A DNA stretch of 64,000 nucleotides from Candidatus Zixiibacteriota bacterium (GTDB taxonomy: Bacteria; Zixibacteria; MSB-5A5; WJJR01): assembly GCA_036397555.1 (NCBI GenBank), contig DASWIS010000020.1:44163-108162 (forward strand). The letters are read 5' to 3'. Positions 1-9,239 of the stretch are shown here, one piece after another. A program made the position numbers and the translations under genes. How positions within the stretch are numbered: position 1 is the stretch's first letter; each line of letters opens with the position of its first letter. The notes below the pieces were generated by a model, which saw only the letters and a list, made by a program, of their open reading frames with translations, was not told the DNA's origin and ran no database searches.

Positions 1-2367
1 CTGGAATACGATCCGGCATTCGCGACCGAACCCGCTGACCGGTTCCGGAGTGTCTTTTTCGGGCTGGGTTCCGACGGCACCGTCGGCGCGAACAAGAACT
101 CGATCAAGATCATCGGCGAGGGAACTGACTATTACGCCCAGGGATATTTTGTCTACGATTCCAAGAAAGCCGGCTCGGTCACGGTTTCGCACTTGCGCTT
201 CGGCACCGAACCGATTCGTTCGGCCTATCTCGTCGAGCAGGCGCAATTCGTCGGCTGCCATCAGTTCGGCCTGCTAAACAAGTTCGATGTTGTGCGCTAT
301 GCCGCACCCAATGGTACGCTTCTGCTGAATAGCCCGTATGGGCCCGATGAAATCTGGCACTGTCTGTCACGGCCGACGCAGGAGGCGATTATAGACAGGA
401 CGTTGCGACTGTTCACGATCGATGCCTACGCGGTTGCGCGTGATGCCGGGATGGGCGGGCGCATCAATGCGGTCATGCAGACTTGTTTCTTCGCGATTTC
501 CGGCATCTTCCCGCGCGATGAGGCGATTGCCCGCATCAAGGATGCCATCGCCGACACCTACGGAGGCAAGGGCGATGAAATCGTCCGGATGAACTACGCT
601 GCCGTCGACGCAACACTGGATCGTCTGCACGAAGTGAAGGTTCCCAGCGAGGCCACCAGTACCGGGGAGCCCGCGGCGGTTGTCCCCGACCACGCGCCCG
701 ATTTCATCCGTAACATCACGGCGCCGATGATCGCCGGACGCGGTGATTCGCTGCCGGTCAGCGCGCTCCCATGCGACGGGACCTTTCCCATGGGCACGAC
801 GCAATGGGAAAAGCGCAATATCGCGCAGGAGATTCCGGTTTGGGAGCCCGACATCTGCATCGCCTGTGGCAAATGCGCCATGGTTTGCCCCCACGCGGTG
901 ATCCGCATCAAAGTTTATGAGCCATCGCACCTCGATCTTGCGCCGCCGACGTTCAAGTCGTTCGACGCCAAGGATCGAGAATGGCAGGGGTTCAAGTACA
1001 CGATCCAGGTTGCGCCCGAAGATTGCACCGGCTGCGCGCTCTGCGTCGATGTTTGTCCCGCCAAGGACAAAACCCAGACACGCCGTAGGGCGCTCAACAT
1101 GGAGCCGGTGGCGCTGCTGCGCGATGCCGAAAAAGCCAATTGGGATTTCTTCCTGACACTGCCGGAGTTGGACCGCTCACGGGTCAAGCACGGAAACATA
1201 CGGCAGTCGCAGGTGTTAGAGCCGCTCTTTGAGTTCTCTGGCGCGTGTGCCGGGTGCGGCGAGACTCCGTACATCAAGCTGGTCACGCAGTTGTTCGGCG
1301 ACCGCGCCCTGATCGCCAACGCCACGGGATGCTCGTCGATCTACGGCGGCAATCTGCCCACGACACCGTACACGACCAACACCGACGGTCGCGGCCCGGC
1401 ATGGTCGAACTCGCTGTTTGAAGACAATGCCGAATTCGGGCTGGGGTTCCGTCTGACGATCGACCGCCAACGCCAATGGGCGCGTCTGCTGCTGAAGCAA
1501 CTCGCCGCCGATGTCGGTACGCAGCTTGCCGACGAAATCCTCAACGCCGTGCAGACCGACGAAGCGGGGATCTTCGAGCAGCGCGCGCGTGTCGAAACGC
1601 TCAAGAACATATTGGCCCAACGCGATACCGATTCTGCGCGCCGCCTGACGAGCGTCGCCGACATGCTCGTGAAGAAATCGGTCTGGATTATCGGCGGCGA
1701 CGGCTGGGCATACGACATCGGATTCGGCGGGCTCGATCATGTGCTCGCCGGCGGCCGCGACGTCAATATCCTCGTGCTGGATACCGAGGTGTACTCCAAC
1801 ACCGGCGGCCAGATGTCGAAGGCGACACCGCGTGCTGCGGTCGCCAAATTCGCGGCCGCGGGCAAACCGGCCCGCAAGAAAGACCTCGCGCTGATGGCCG
1901 CCGGCTACGGCAGTGTCTATGTCGCGCGCGTGGCGATGGGCGCCAAAGACGAGCACACGCTGCGCGCCTTCCTCGAAGCCGAATCGTACCCGGGCCCGTC
2001 GCTGATCATCGCCTACAGCCATTGCATCGCGCACGGCATCAATATGACCAGGGGATTGCACAGCCAGAAGGCGGCGGTCGATTGCGGGCTCTGGCCGCTG
2101 TTCCGTTACGATCCCCGACGCGCGGAATCCGGAGAAAATCCATTCCAACTGGATTCACGTGCGCCGAGCATTCGCGTCAAAGATTACATGCTGATGGAAA
2201 ACCGCTTCAAAATGCTGACCAAGAGCCATCCCGCATTGTCGGCCGAGCTGTGGAAAGCCGCGCAGCACGACGCCGACACGCTGCGACAGACATACGAGCG
2301 CCTGGCGGCCAATGGAGCGGGGGATACGGTGACCAAAAAAACCGATCCGGCCGTCGCAACAACGTAA
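1..2367 (+). CDS. nifJ: Pyruvate:ferredoxin (flavodoxin) oxidoreductase, C-terminal two thirds (5' end outside window)
   Basis: Catalyses CoA-dependent oxidation of pyruvate to acetyl-CoA and CO2 with transfer of electrons to ferredoxin or flavodoxin in the cytoplasm. The reading frame is open from base 1, so the gene starts before the window; 788 residues are visible of a family usually near 1,200. Frame-1 residues show the GSDGTVGANKNSIKIIG stretch of the CoA/domain III region, then two [4Fe-4S] ferredoxin motifs (Cys at window residues 286, 289, 292, 296 and 342, 345, 348, 352), then the thiamine diphosphate domain with ACAGCGET, ATGCSSIYGG and GGDGWAYDIG. The following DHOD-like gene begins 16 bp after the stop, so they are probably co-transcribed. 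Identity is secure; the only defect is truncation by the window edge. Confidence 0.96.
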   Translation: MEYDPAFATEPADRFRSVFFGLGSDGTVGANKNSIKIIGEGTDYYAQGYFVYDSKKAGSVTVSHLRFGTEPIRSAYLVEQAQFVGCHQFGLLNKFDVVRYAAPNGTLLLNSPYGPDEIWHCLSRPTQEAIIDRTLRLFTIDAYAVARDAGMGGRINAVMQTCFFAISGIFPRDEAIARIKDAIADTYGGKGDEIVRMNYAAVDATLDRLHEVKVPSEATSTGEPAAVVPDHAPDFIRNITAPMIAGRGDSLPVSALPCDGTFPMGTTQWEKRNIAQEIPVWEPDICIACGKCAMVCPHAVIRIKVYEPSHLDLAPPTFKSFDAKDREWQGFKYTIQVAPEDCTGCALCVDVCPAKDKTQTRRRALNMEPVALLRDAEKANWDFFLTLPELDRSRVKHGNIRQSQVLEPLFEFSGACAGCGETPYIKLVTQLFGDRALIANATGCSSIYGGNLPTTPYTTNTDGRGPAWSNSLFEDNAEFGLGFRLTIDRQRQWARLLLKQLAADVGTQLADEILNAVQTDEAGIFEQRARVETLKNILAQRDTDSARRLTSVADMLVKKSVWIIGGDGWAYDIGFGGLDHVLAGGRDVNILVLDTEVYSNTGGQMSKATPRAAVAKFAAAGKPARKKDLALMAAGYGSVYVARVAMGAKDEHTLRAFLEAESYPGPSLIIAYSHCIAHGINMTRGLHSQKAAVDCGLWPLFRYDPRRAESGENPFQLDSRAPSIRVKDYMLMENRFKMLTKSHPALSAELWKAAQHDADTLRQTYERLAANGAGDTVTKKTDPAVATT

Positions 2368-2383
2368 CCCCGGGGAGCGCCCG

Positions 2384-3382
2384 ATGGACCTGTCGACCAC
2401 CTACATGGGATTGAAGCTGTCCAGTCCACTGGTTGTCTCTGCTTCGCCGCTGTCGGAATCGGTCGACAACATCCGCCACATGGAAGATGCGGGCGCGGCG
2501 GCCGTCGTGTTGTTTTCGCTGTTCGAAGAGCAGCTCTCGCATGAGCGGCTCGAACTGTTCCATCATCTGACATTCGGGTCGGAGAGCTACGCCGAGGCGA
2601 CAAGCTATTTTCCGGAAGTGCCCGAGTACACGCTCGGCCCGGAGGAATACTTAAAGCACATCACCCGCGCCAAGCGGGCGGTCGACATTCCGATCATCGC
2701 CAGTCTGAATGGTTTCTCGTTGGGCGGCTGGACCGACTTCGCGCGCCGCATGCAGGAGGCGGGCGCCGATGCGGTCGAGCTGAACATCTATCACATCCCG
2801 ACCGATCCCACGGTGGCCGCCGAACTGGTCGAAAGCGGCGTGATCGAGATCCTCGAAGCGGTCAAATCGCAGGTCGCCATTCCGGTGGCAGTCAAGCTCA
2901 GCCCCTACTATACCGCAATGGCGCATCTGGCGGCACGACTCGATCGCGCCGGAGCCAACGGCTTGGTGCTGTTTAATCGCTTCTACCAGCCGGACATCGA
3001 TCTGGACCGGCTCGAAGTGACCCCCAATGTCCTGTTGTCTCAGCCCCAGGCGCTGCGTCTGCCGTTGCGCTGGATCGCCATACTCTACGGTCGCATATCG
3101 GCGTCGCTGGCGGCAACCAGCGGCATCCATGATGCACCCGATGTCTTGAAAATGCTCATGGCGGGCGCCGATGTGACAATGATGTGCGCGACCTTGATCC
3201 GCAATGGCATCGGGCACCTCACGACGGTCAGAAACGACCTCCTTCGCTGGATGGAAGACAACGAGTACGCCTCCGTCGAACAGATGAAGGGCAGCATGAG
3301 TCAGCAGCACGTGCACGATCCGGCCACCTTCGAACGAGCCCAGTACATGCGCGCCCTGCAGACCATCCCGGTGTGGCAATAG
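2384..3382 (+). CDS. Dihydroorotate dehydrogenase-like TIM-barrel flavoprotein
   Basis: 332 residues with the FMN-barrel pattern of the DHOD/PreA superfamily: N-terminal TTYMGLKLSSPLVVSASPLS, a central IPVAVKLSPYY strand carrying the FMN-contacting lysine, and a C-terminal segment MMCATLIRNGIGHL resembling the phosphate-binding end of the barrel. The class is usually annotated as dihydroorotate dehydrogenase-like protein and is often found next to pyruvate:ferredoxin oxidoreductase, as here (16 bp gap, same strand). That context argues for a redox role linked to PFOR rather than pyrimidine synthesis, but the substrate is unknown. The start follows a GGGAGCGCCCG stretch with a usable Shine-Dalgarno. 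No pyr genes lie nearby. Confidence 0.85.
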   Translation: MDLSTTYMGLKLSSPLVVSASPLSESVDNIRHMEDAGAAAVVLFSLFEEQLSHERLELFHHLTFGSESYAEATSYFPEVPEYTLGPEEYLKHITRAKRAVDIPIIASLNGFSLGGWTDFARRMQEAGADAVELNIYHIPTDPTVAAELVESGVIEILEAVKSQVAIPVAVKLSPYYTAMAHLAARLDRAGANGLVLFNRFYQPDIDLDRLEVTPNVLLSQPQALRLPLRWIAILYGRISASLAATSGIHDAPDVLKMLMAGADVTMMCATLIRNGIGHLTTVRNDLLRWMEDNEYASVEQMKGSMSQQHVHDPATFERAQYMRALQTIPVWQ

Positions 3383-3489
3383 GATTCTCCACATGTGAGT
3401 CTGTCGCCATCGTCCGACACTCCTATATTATCCCGGTTCAGCGCGATCCCGAATCCAGGAAAAATGACGGGATCGATCGCTTCCCTGCG

Positions 3490-4860
3490 ATGAATGTCCT
3501 GCGCCTACTGTGGAGTCGTTTCGTCCTCTTTGAACGGGGCCTGACACCCCTTCAGATCTGCATCGTTTATGTCGTACTCGGAAGTGCCTGGATACTGTTC
3601 TCCGATCGGGCACTGTTGGCCCTGGTCCCCGAGCCGTCTCTCTGGGCGCGCCTCTCCACTTACAAAGGATTCTTTTTCATCCTGATTTCTGCGGGCTTGC
3701 TTTATGGGCTGATCGGCCGCCTGACCTATCAGCTCAGGCAATCAGAAGTCTCACTGGCGGAACGAGTACGTCAACTCAGCTGCCTCTATGAAATCTCCAA
3801 TGCCGCGCAGGTGCCAAACCGGTCGCTCGACGAGACTCTCACGCAAATCGCCGACCACCTGCCCACGGCGTTTCCCAAACCGAAGCAGGTGTGCGCGCGC
3901 ATTACCGTCGATGGTCGTGAATATGGCAATACCGCCTCAGCGGACTGTCACTGGAGACAGTCGGCGGGTGTCACGGTGAGAACGCAGGCGCGCGGCACGG
4001 TCGAAATCGGCGGCGCCGATGAGCCCACGTCTCTTCACCCGCAGGCGCGCCAGCATGTGGATCGCGGATTGATCGAAGCCGTGGCGCGGGAGATTGCCTC
4101 GGTGGTCGAACGCCACGATGTGCGTCTGTCCGAACGGCGATTGCACGAGCAACTGGCACACGCCGACCGTTTAGCGTCCATCGGAATGATGGCGGCGTCG
4201 ATCGCCCATGAGGTCAACAACCCATTGACGACGATGAAAGCGCTGATTCACGCACTGCGCGACGAACGCCCCACGGATGATCCGCGACGCAATGACTACA
4301 CGATCGTATTGGATGAAATCGACAAGCTCAAGACGCTGATCCTGCGCTTCATGCAGTTTGCGCGTCCCGGCCAACTCCGGCTGGCACCAATGAACTTGGC
4401 CGACACCCTCGGACGCATCGCCGATCTGATCGGTCCCCAGGCGCAAACGAAGAATCTGACCATCGAACGCCACTTTGATCCGGGCTGCGGACAAGTGCGG
4501 GCCGATGGCACTCAGATCGGGCAGGTGATACTCAATATCCTGCTGAACGCCATCGACGAAACCCCCGACGATGGAACGATCCGATTGACCGCCGACGCAC
4601 CGGGCCGCGACACCGTGCGCGTCTCCATCTGGAACTCGGGAGTCGCATTGCCGGCGGATTTGCGCGAGCAGATATTCGAGCCGTTCTTTACGACAAAGGC
4701 CGCGGGTACGGGCTTGGGGCTCTCCATTGCCCGTATTATCGTGGAGAAGCACGGCGGCAGTATTCGGGCCGAGGGGCACACGAGCGGGGGTACGAGTTTT
4801 TATATCACGTTGCCGAAGTCTCCCGGGGAATCGATCGATGCCGACAATTCTGGTCGTTGA
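3490..4860 (+). CDS. Membrane sensor histidine kinase (NtrB-like)
   Basis: About 456 residues from the ATG at 3490; the open frame extends upstream into the DHOD gene, but the hydrophobic N-terminus begins here. Two membrane segments (about residues 19-38 and 58-77) flank a short loop with the WILFSDR and TYKGFFFIL motifs common in such kinases, followed by a GAF-like or unassigned sensor region, a HisKA dimerisation helix with the phospho-acceptor in SIAHEVNNP (His 240) and an HATPase domain with LLNAIDE (N box), IWNSG and GTGLGLSIARI (about residue 407). It should autophosphorylate and pass phosphate to the NtrC-type regulator, whose start overlaps its 3' end by 23 bp. The signal is not predictable. 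Confidence 0.9.
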   Translation: MNVLRLLWSRFVLFERGLTPLQICIVYVVLGSAWILFSDRALLALVPEPSLWARLSTYKGFFFILISAGLLYGLIGRLTYQLRQSEVSLAERVRQLSCLYEISNAAQVPNRSLDETLTQIADHLPTAFPKPKQVCARITVDGREYGNTASADCHWRQSAGVTVRTQARGTVEIGGADEPTSLHPQARQHVDRGLIEAVAREIASVVERHDVRLSERRLHEQLAHADRLASIGMMAASIAHEVNNPLTTMKALIHALRDERPTDDPRRNDYTIVLDEIDKLKTLILRFMQFARPGQLRLAPMNLADTLGRIADLIGPQAQTKNLTIERHFDPGCGQVRADGTQIGQVILNILLNAIDETPDDGTIRLTADAPGRDTVRVSIWNSGVALPADLREQIFEPFFTTKAAGTGLGLSIARIIVEKHGGSIRAEGHTSGGTSFYITLPKSPGESIDADNSGR

Positions 4861-6277
4861 CGACGACGCCAATCTGCGCTTCGCATTCGGTCGGATACTC
4901 GACCCCAGGAAGTATCGTATTGACGAAGCCGAATCCGGCGAAGAGGCGCTCAGAAAACTCAAGGAGCGCTCGTACTCGGCGGTCTTTCTTGATCTGCGGA
5001 TGCCGGGACGCTCCGGGCTCGATGTCCTCCCCGCCATTCGCACGCTCAATCCCAAAGTGCCGGTCATCATGATGACCGCCTACGGCGGCACCGAGGACGC
5101 CATCGAGGCGGTCAAACGCGGTGCGTACGATTTCATCCTCAAACCCTTCGATGTTGAGGAGATTCGCCGTTTGGCCGAGCAGGCCGACACCGCCTATCGG
5201 CTGATGACCCGCGCAGTTCGGATGGAAGTCCAGGATGCTGAACTGCCCGAGGAAGCCGACACGCTGGTCGGCCGCTCGCGACCGATGCAGGAAGTCTACA
5301 AGCAGATCGGTCGCGTCGCGTCATCCGACGCGAGCGTCCTGATTATCGGCGCGTCCGGCACGGGTAAGGAACTTGTGGCGCGGGCGATCTACCACCATTC
5401 CAAACGCGCCGACAAACTCTTCCTGGCGGTCAACTGCGCCGCCATCCCGGAGGGGCTGTTGGAAAGCGAGCTGTTCGGCCATGAACGGGGCGCGTTCACG
5501 TCGGCCGAACAACGACGCCTCGGCAAGTTCGAACGAGCGCACGGCGGCACTTTGTTTCTCGATGAGATCGGCGACATGAGCCCGGTGACACAATCGAAGA
5601 TTCTGCGCGTGCTGCAGGATGGTGTCATCGAGCGCGTCGGCGGCAGCGAACCGATCACCGTCGATGTGCGGATTGTCGCGGCCACACACCGCGACCTGCC
5701 CGACATGGTCGCCAAGGGGACGTTCCGCGCAGACCTCTACTTCCGACTCAATGTCTTTACGATCAATCTGCCGTCGCTCAACGACCGGCGCGATGACATT
5801 CCGCAGTTGGTGCGCTATTGCGTGCGCCGCAGCAGCGCCCGGCAGAACAAGTCGATCGAACATGTCCCGCAGGAAACGGTCGCCCGGTTGATGGCGCACG
5901 ATTGGCGCGGCAATGTGCGTGAGCTGGAAAACGTCATCGATCGCGCGGTCATCGTCACAGCCGGCACGACATTACTGCCCGAATCGATCTCGTTTCAGGA
6001 GACAGCACCCCACCCGGTCGATAGCGCCGCAAACGAATTGACAAACGAACATCTGTTGGATCTCGTCTTTGAACGTCTGGTGGCGGCGTACGACGACGGC
6101 CATGGCCCGTCCATTCTGACGACTGTGGAGCATGAAATGCTGATCCGCGCACTAAAGTACCTTGATGGAAATCAGGCGCAGGCCGCATCTGTGCTGGGCA
6201 TGTCGCGTCAGACTCTCCGTAACCGTCTCTCATCGCGCGACGCAGGCAGCGGTAGGAACAATGCGGATACGGAGTGA
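4838..6277 (+). CDS. Sigma54-dependent response regulator (NtrC family)
   Basis: 479 residues from the ATG at 4838, overlapping the kinase gene by 23 bp. Domain order: receiver (phospho-acceptor Asp 52 in FLDLRMPG), AAA+ sigma54-activation domain with Walker A GASGTGKE near residue 171, LFLDEIGD Walker B and R-finger region, and a C-terminal Fis-type helix-turn-helix (GNQAQAASVLGMSRQTLRNRL region). It would activate RpoN promoters when phosphorylated by the adjacent kinase. The loop that normally reads GAFTGA reads GAFTSA (residues 218-223), a substitution in the sigma54-contacting element. Aconitase starts 36 bp downstream, so the pair may belong to a central-metabolism operon; targets are not visible. 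Confidence 0.94.
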   Translation: MPTILVVDDDANLRFAFGRILDPRKYRIDEAESGEEALRKLKERSYSAVFLDLRMPGRSGLDVLPAIRTLNPKVPVIMMTAYGGTEDAIEAVKRGAYDFILKPFDVEEIRRLAEQADTAYRLMTRAVRMEVQDAELPEEADTLVGRSRPMQEVYKQIGRVASSDASVLIIGASGTGKELVARAIYHHSKRADKLFLAVNCAAIPEGLLESELFGHERGAFTSAEQRRLGKFERAHGGTLFLDEIGDMSPVTQSKILRVLQDGVIERVGGSEPITVDVRIVAATHRDLPDMVAKGTFRADLYFRLNVFTINLPSLNDRRDDIPQLVRYCVRRSSARQNKSIEHVPQETVARLMAHDWRGNVRELENVIDRAVIVTAGTTLLPESISFQETAPHPVDSAANELTNEHLLDLVFERLVAAYDDGHGPSILTTVEHEMLIRALKYLDGNQAQAASVLGMSRQTLRNRLSSRDAGSGRNNADTE

Positions 6278-6313
6278 CGACTCCGATTCGACGCAAAGAG
6301 ACAGAGGGTGACC

Positions 6314-8263
6314 ATGAGTAAGAATGTCGTTCAGAAGATCATCAGTTCGCACCTGGTCGACGGTACGATCGCCGCCGGTGCGCCGATCGCCATCCGTATC
6401 GATCAGACCCTGACACAGGACGCGACCGGCACGATGGCCTACCTGCAGTTTGAGGCGCTGGGGTTGGAGCGCGTTCGAACCAAAAAGTCGGTGTCGTATG
6501 TCGATCACAACATGCTGCAGACCGGTTTTGAAAACGCCGACGACCATCGGTATCTGCAGTCGGTTGCCGCAAAGTTCGGGATCGACTTCTCGCGACCCGG
6601 CAACGGCATCTGCCACCAGGTGCATCTGGAGCGCTACGGCGTTCCCGGCATGACGCTATTGGGGTCCGACTCGCACACGCCGACCAACGGCGGGCTGGGG
6701 ATGCTCGCCATCGGCGCTGGCGGGCTCGATGTCGCGGTCGCCATGGCGGGCGGCGCATTCCATTTCACGATGCCGCAGGTGGTGCGCGTCAACCTGCTCG
6801 GAAAACTCAATCCGTGGGTGGCCGCCAAGGACATCATTTTGGAGATCCTGCGGCAGCGGACGGTCAAGGGCGGTATCGGGAAAATTTTCGAATACACCGG
6901 CGAGGGCGTGGCGACGCTCTCTGTGCCGGAACGCGCCACCATCACCAACATGGGGGCGGAGCTGGGGGCAACGACGTCGATCTTTCCATCGGACGAACAG
7001 ACAAAACGATACCTCGCGTTTCAAGAGCGGCCGTCCGACTGGTTTGCGCTGGCGGCCGATCCCGACGCGGAATATGACGAGGTGCTGACCATCGACCTGT
7101 CGGCGCTGGCACCGATGATCGCCCAGCCGCACTCGCCCGACAAGGTCGTCGCCGTGCGCGATGTCGCCGGACTGAAGGTCGATCAGGTCTGCGTCGGTTC
7201 CTGTACCAATTCATCGCTGTACGATTTGTTGGTCACGGCATCCATACTGAAGGGCCGTCATGTGCACCCGAACGTCAGCATGACCGTAACCCCGGGATCG
7301 CGACAGGTGTTCACCGCCATCGCTCAGACCGGCGGATTAACCGATATGATCGCCGCCGGGGCGCGCATCCTCGAATCGGCCTGCGGACCTTGTATCGGCA
7401 TGGGCCAGGCGCCGCCGTCGGGAGGCGTCTCGATCCGCAGTTTCAATCGCAACTTTGAGGGACGCGCCGGGACCAAAGACGCCAATGTCTATCTCGCTTC
7501 GCCGCAAGTCTGCGCCGTCTGTGCGCTGACCGGCGAGATCACCGATCCGCGCGAGTGGGGAGTGGAGCCGACCGTCGCCCTTCCCGGATCGATTCCCATC
7601 GATGATGCGCTGATCGAGAAACCGCCGGCCAACGGCGATCATGTGCAAATCGTCCGCGGGCCGAACATCAAGCCGTTGCCGCAGATGAAACCGCTGCCGG
7701 AGTCGATTGCGGCCGAGGTCTTGCTGAAAGTCGGCGACAACATCACGACCGATCACATCATGCCGGCGGGCGCAAAAGTGCTGCCGCTGCGATCCAACAT
7801 TCCCGCGATATCCGAATTTGTATTCGTGCGTATCGATCCGGAGTTTCCGAAACGGGCCCAGGAAAAAGGCGGCGGAATTATCATCGGCGGCGACAATTAC
7901 GGGCAGGGTTCCTCGCGCGAACACGCCGCATTGGCGCCGGCCTATCTCGGAGTGCGGGCGGTCATCGCCCGTTCGTTCGCACGAATCCATCACGCCAATC
8001 TGATCAATTTCGGTATCCCGCCGCTGGTGTTCGCCGATCCGGCCGACTACGACGGAATGCAGCAGGGCGACATGCTCGAGCTGCGCGACCTGCGCAAATC
8101 GCTCCGCACAGGACAGCCGGTCGATGCCGTCAATCGGACACGCGCCGGACAGTTTAAGCTCCGGTACCAACTGACAGGATTCAATATCGAAGTCTTGATG
8201 GCCGGTGGATTGTTGAATTACACACGGCAAGGTGCGTCGCGCACTGCAACGACTACGACGTGA
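6314..8263 (+). CDS. acn: Aconitate hydratase
   Basis: Interconverts citrate and isocitrate in the TCA cycle using a [4Fe-4S] cluster. 649 residues from the ATG at 6314, which sits 7 nt after an AGAGGGTG Shine-Dalgarno; a GTG two codons upstream is an alternative. Cluster ligands are visible as Cys 297 in GSCTNS and Cys 357/Cys 360 in ACGPCIG. Other family marks are DSHTPTNGGLG, and in the swivel domain GDNITTDHI and YGQGSSREHAAL. The length fits the shorter bacterial/mitochondrial-type aconitases (near 650) rather than the 890-residue AcnA form. Homoaconitase or isopropylmalate isomerase is less likely for a single fused chain of this kind. It follows the NtrC-type regulator by 36 bp. Confidence 0.94.
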   Translation: MSKNVVQKIISSHLVDGTIAAGAPIAIRIDQTLTQDATGTMAYLQFEALGLERVRTKKSVSYVDHNMLQTGFENADDHRYLQSVAAKFGIDFSRPGNGICHQVHLERYGVPGMTLLGSDSHTPTNGGLGMLAIGAGGLDVAVAMAGGAFHFTMPQVVRVNLLGKLNPWVAAKDIILEILRQRTVKGGIGKIFEYTGEGVATLSVPERATITNMGAELGATTSIFPSDEQTKRYLAFQERPSDWFALAADPDAEYDEVLTIDLSALAPMIAQPHSPDKVVAVRDVAGLKVDQVCVGSCTNSSLYDLLVTASILKGRHVHPNVSMTVTPGSRQVFTAIAQTGGLTDMIAAGARILESACGPCIGMGQAPPSGGVSIRSFNRNFEGRAGTKDANVYLASPQVCAVCALTGEITDPREWGVEPTVALPGSIPIDDALIEKPPANGDHVQIVRGPNIKPLPQMKPLPESIAAEVLLKVGDNITTDHIMPAGAKVLPLRSNIPAISEFVFVRIDPEFPKRAQEKGGGIIIGGDNYGQGSSREHAALAPAYLGVRAVIARSFARIHHANLINFGIPPLVFADPADYDGMQQGDMLELRDLRKSLRTGQPVDAVNRTRAGQFKLRYQLTGFNIEVLMAGGLLNYTRQGASRTATTTT

Positions 8264-8276
8264 CGCCGTTTGCAAG

Positions 8277-8954
8277 TCAATCCACGGCCGGAAACGATGG
8301 CGAATTTCGATCCGCCGACGCTACCGTCTCGGGCAACGTTGTCGTACGGAACTCAATGCGAGGGATAAAATAGGTGCTGTCGACGCTCGAAGACGCACTA
8401 CGATTGATGAAGGAACGAATCAGCGTGTCGTGTTCGCGCCCGGGGCCGGGATCGCTCTCGTAGACCCAGACGGTGACCGCCGTGTCGGGTGTCTCATCCC
8501 AGTCCCAGATTCCGAAATTCAGATACGCCATGCACTGGTCGTCTGTCCATTCGAAGCGCGGCAATGTGCGCGCCGGTCCGGGAAGGTTTCTCAGATGACG
8601 CAACTCTCTGCCGTCATCGCCGCATATGCGAACGTGCAGATTGCCAACCGGCCCATACTTCCACGGGATCGGTCCCATCCAGCCCCAGTTCGATCCGGAA
8701 CCATCGGGGTTCTTTCCCTCGCCGTTGTCGTATACGTGCACGAAGTCGATCACGAGAATGTTGTCGCCCTCAGTGATGACATTGTGAAAGCGACGCGTGC
8801 CCGCATCGCACATGCCGGCCGCCTCCGCATGCGGCGGTCGATTGTCCGGAGGAACCATGCAGTCGCATCCGTGGCCATACCACGGTGCTGATCTCCCGGC
8901 GCACCCTGCGAGCGCAAGCAGGAGTGAATTTACAAGCAGCCGGGAAGGTCTCAT
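8277..8954 (-). CDS. Putative lipoprotein of unknown function
   Basis: 225 residues with an N-terminal signal peptide ending in a lipobox (LALAGC, Cys about 18), so it is probably anchored in the outer or inner membrane. The mature part is rich in Trp, Asp and Gly and includes several cysteines (GHGCDCM, GMCDAG, VRICGDDG), but no domain I recognise. It converges on aconitase, whose stop is 13 bp away. Upstream on the same strand lies tRNA-Glu. Codon usage looks like that of the neighbours, and a continuous signal-peptide-bearing frame supports a real gene. Confidence 0.7.
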   Translation of the reverse strand: MRPSRLLVNSLLLALAGCAGRSAPWYGHGCDCMVPPDNRPPHAEAAGMCDAGTRRFHNVITEGDNILVIDFVHVYDNGEGKNPDGSGSNWGWMGPIPWKYGPVGNLHVRICGDDGRELRHLRNLPGPARTLPRFEWTDDQCMAYLNFGIWDWDETPDTAVTVWVYESDPGPGREHDTLIRSFINRSASSSVDSTYFIPRIEFRTTTLPETVASADRNSPSFPAVD

Positions 8955-9043
8955 ACCGATACGGCCTTATACCATCCGCACCGCAAATTGGATCACCCGG
9001 TCGATCCGTGCAACCGAAGCTATGCGGGATTATCAGCGACGAT

Positions 9044-9118
9044 TGGTAGCGCTACGGGGATTCGAACCCCGGTTTGATGGCTGAGAACCACCCGTCCTAA
9101 CCCCTAGACGATAGCGCC
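9044..9118 (-). tRNA. tRNA-Glu (anticodon CUC)
   Basis: Read on the minus strand it folds as a full cloverleaf: a 7-bp acceptor stem (GGCGCTA with TAGCGCT, first pair G-U), a D arm GTCTAGGGGTTAGGAC typical of tRNA-Glu, an anticodon stem GGTGG/CCATC with loop TTCTCAG, and a T arm CGGGG-TTCGAAT-CCCCG. The anticodon CTC lies at 9083-9085 and the CCA end is encoded. It reads GAG codons, which are frequent in this GC-rich genome. Confidence 0.96.
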
Positions 9119-9149
9119 ACCGCAGCAAGACTCAGCCGCTTCGACGCCC

Positions 9150-9178
9150 AGAATGGCAAATCGAGGTTGGACGGTCAA
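9150..9178 (-). promoter_or_regulatory. Possible sigma70-type promoter for tRNA-Glu
   Basis: On the minus strand TTGACC (9173-9178) is followed after 17 nt by CATTCT (9150-9155), about 32 nt ahead of the mature tRNA-Glu 5' end. The -35 is a near-consensus match, the -10 is poor. Position is right for a tRNA promoter. Confidence 0.4.
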
Positions 9179-9194
9179 GCGGTTTGCCCGGACC

Positions 9195-9225
9195 ACCCGC
9201 TCCGTTGAAAAGCGGGTTTCTTGTT
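9195..9225 (+). terminator. Hairpin with T-rich tail, weak terminator candidate
   Basis: ACCCGCT (9195-9201) pairs with AGCGGGT (9211-9217) and is followed on the plus strand by TTCTTGTT. No plus-strand gene ends just upstream, so its role is unclear; it also lies just beyond the 3' end of the minus-strand DinB-like gene. Confidence 0.3.
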
Positions 9226-9239
9226 ATAAAATCGGATTG

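Noticed and set aside
1216..2148. 310-codon minus-strand ORF inside PFOR
   Set aside because: Shadow of nifJ; no recognisable protein features.
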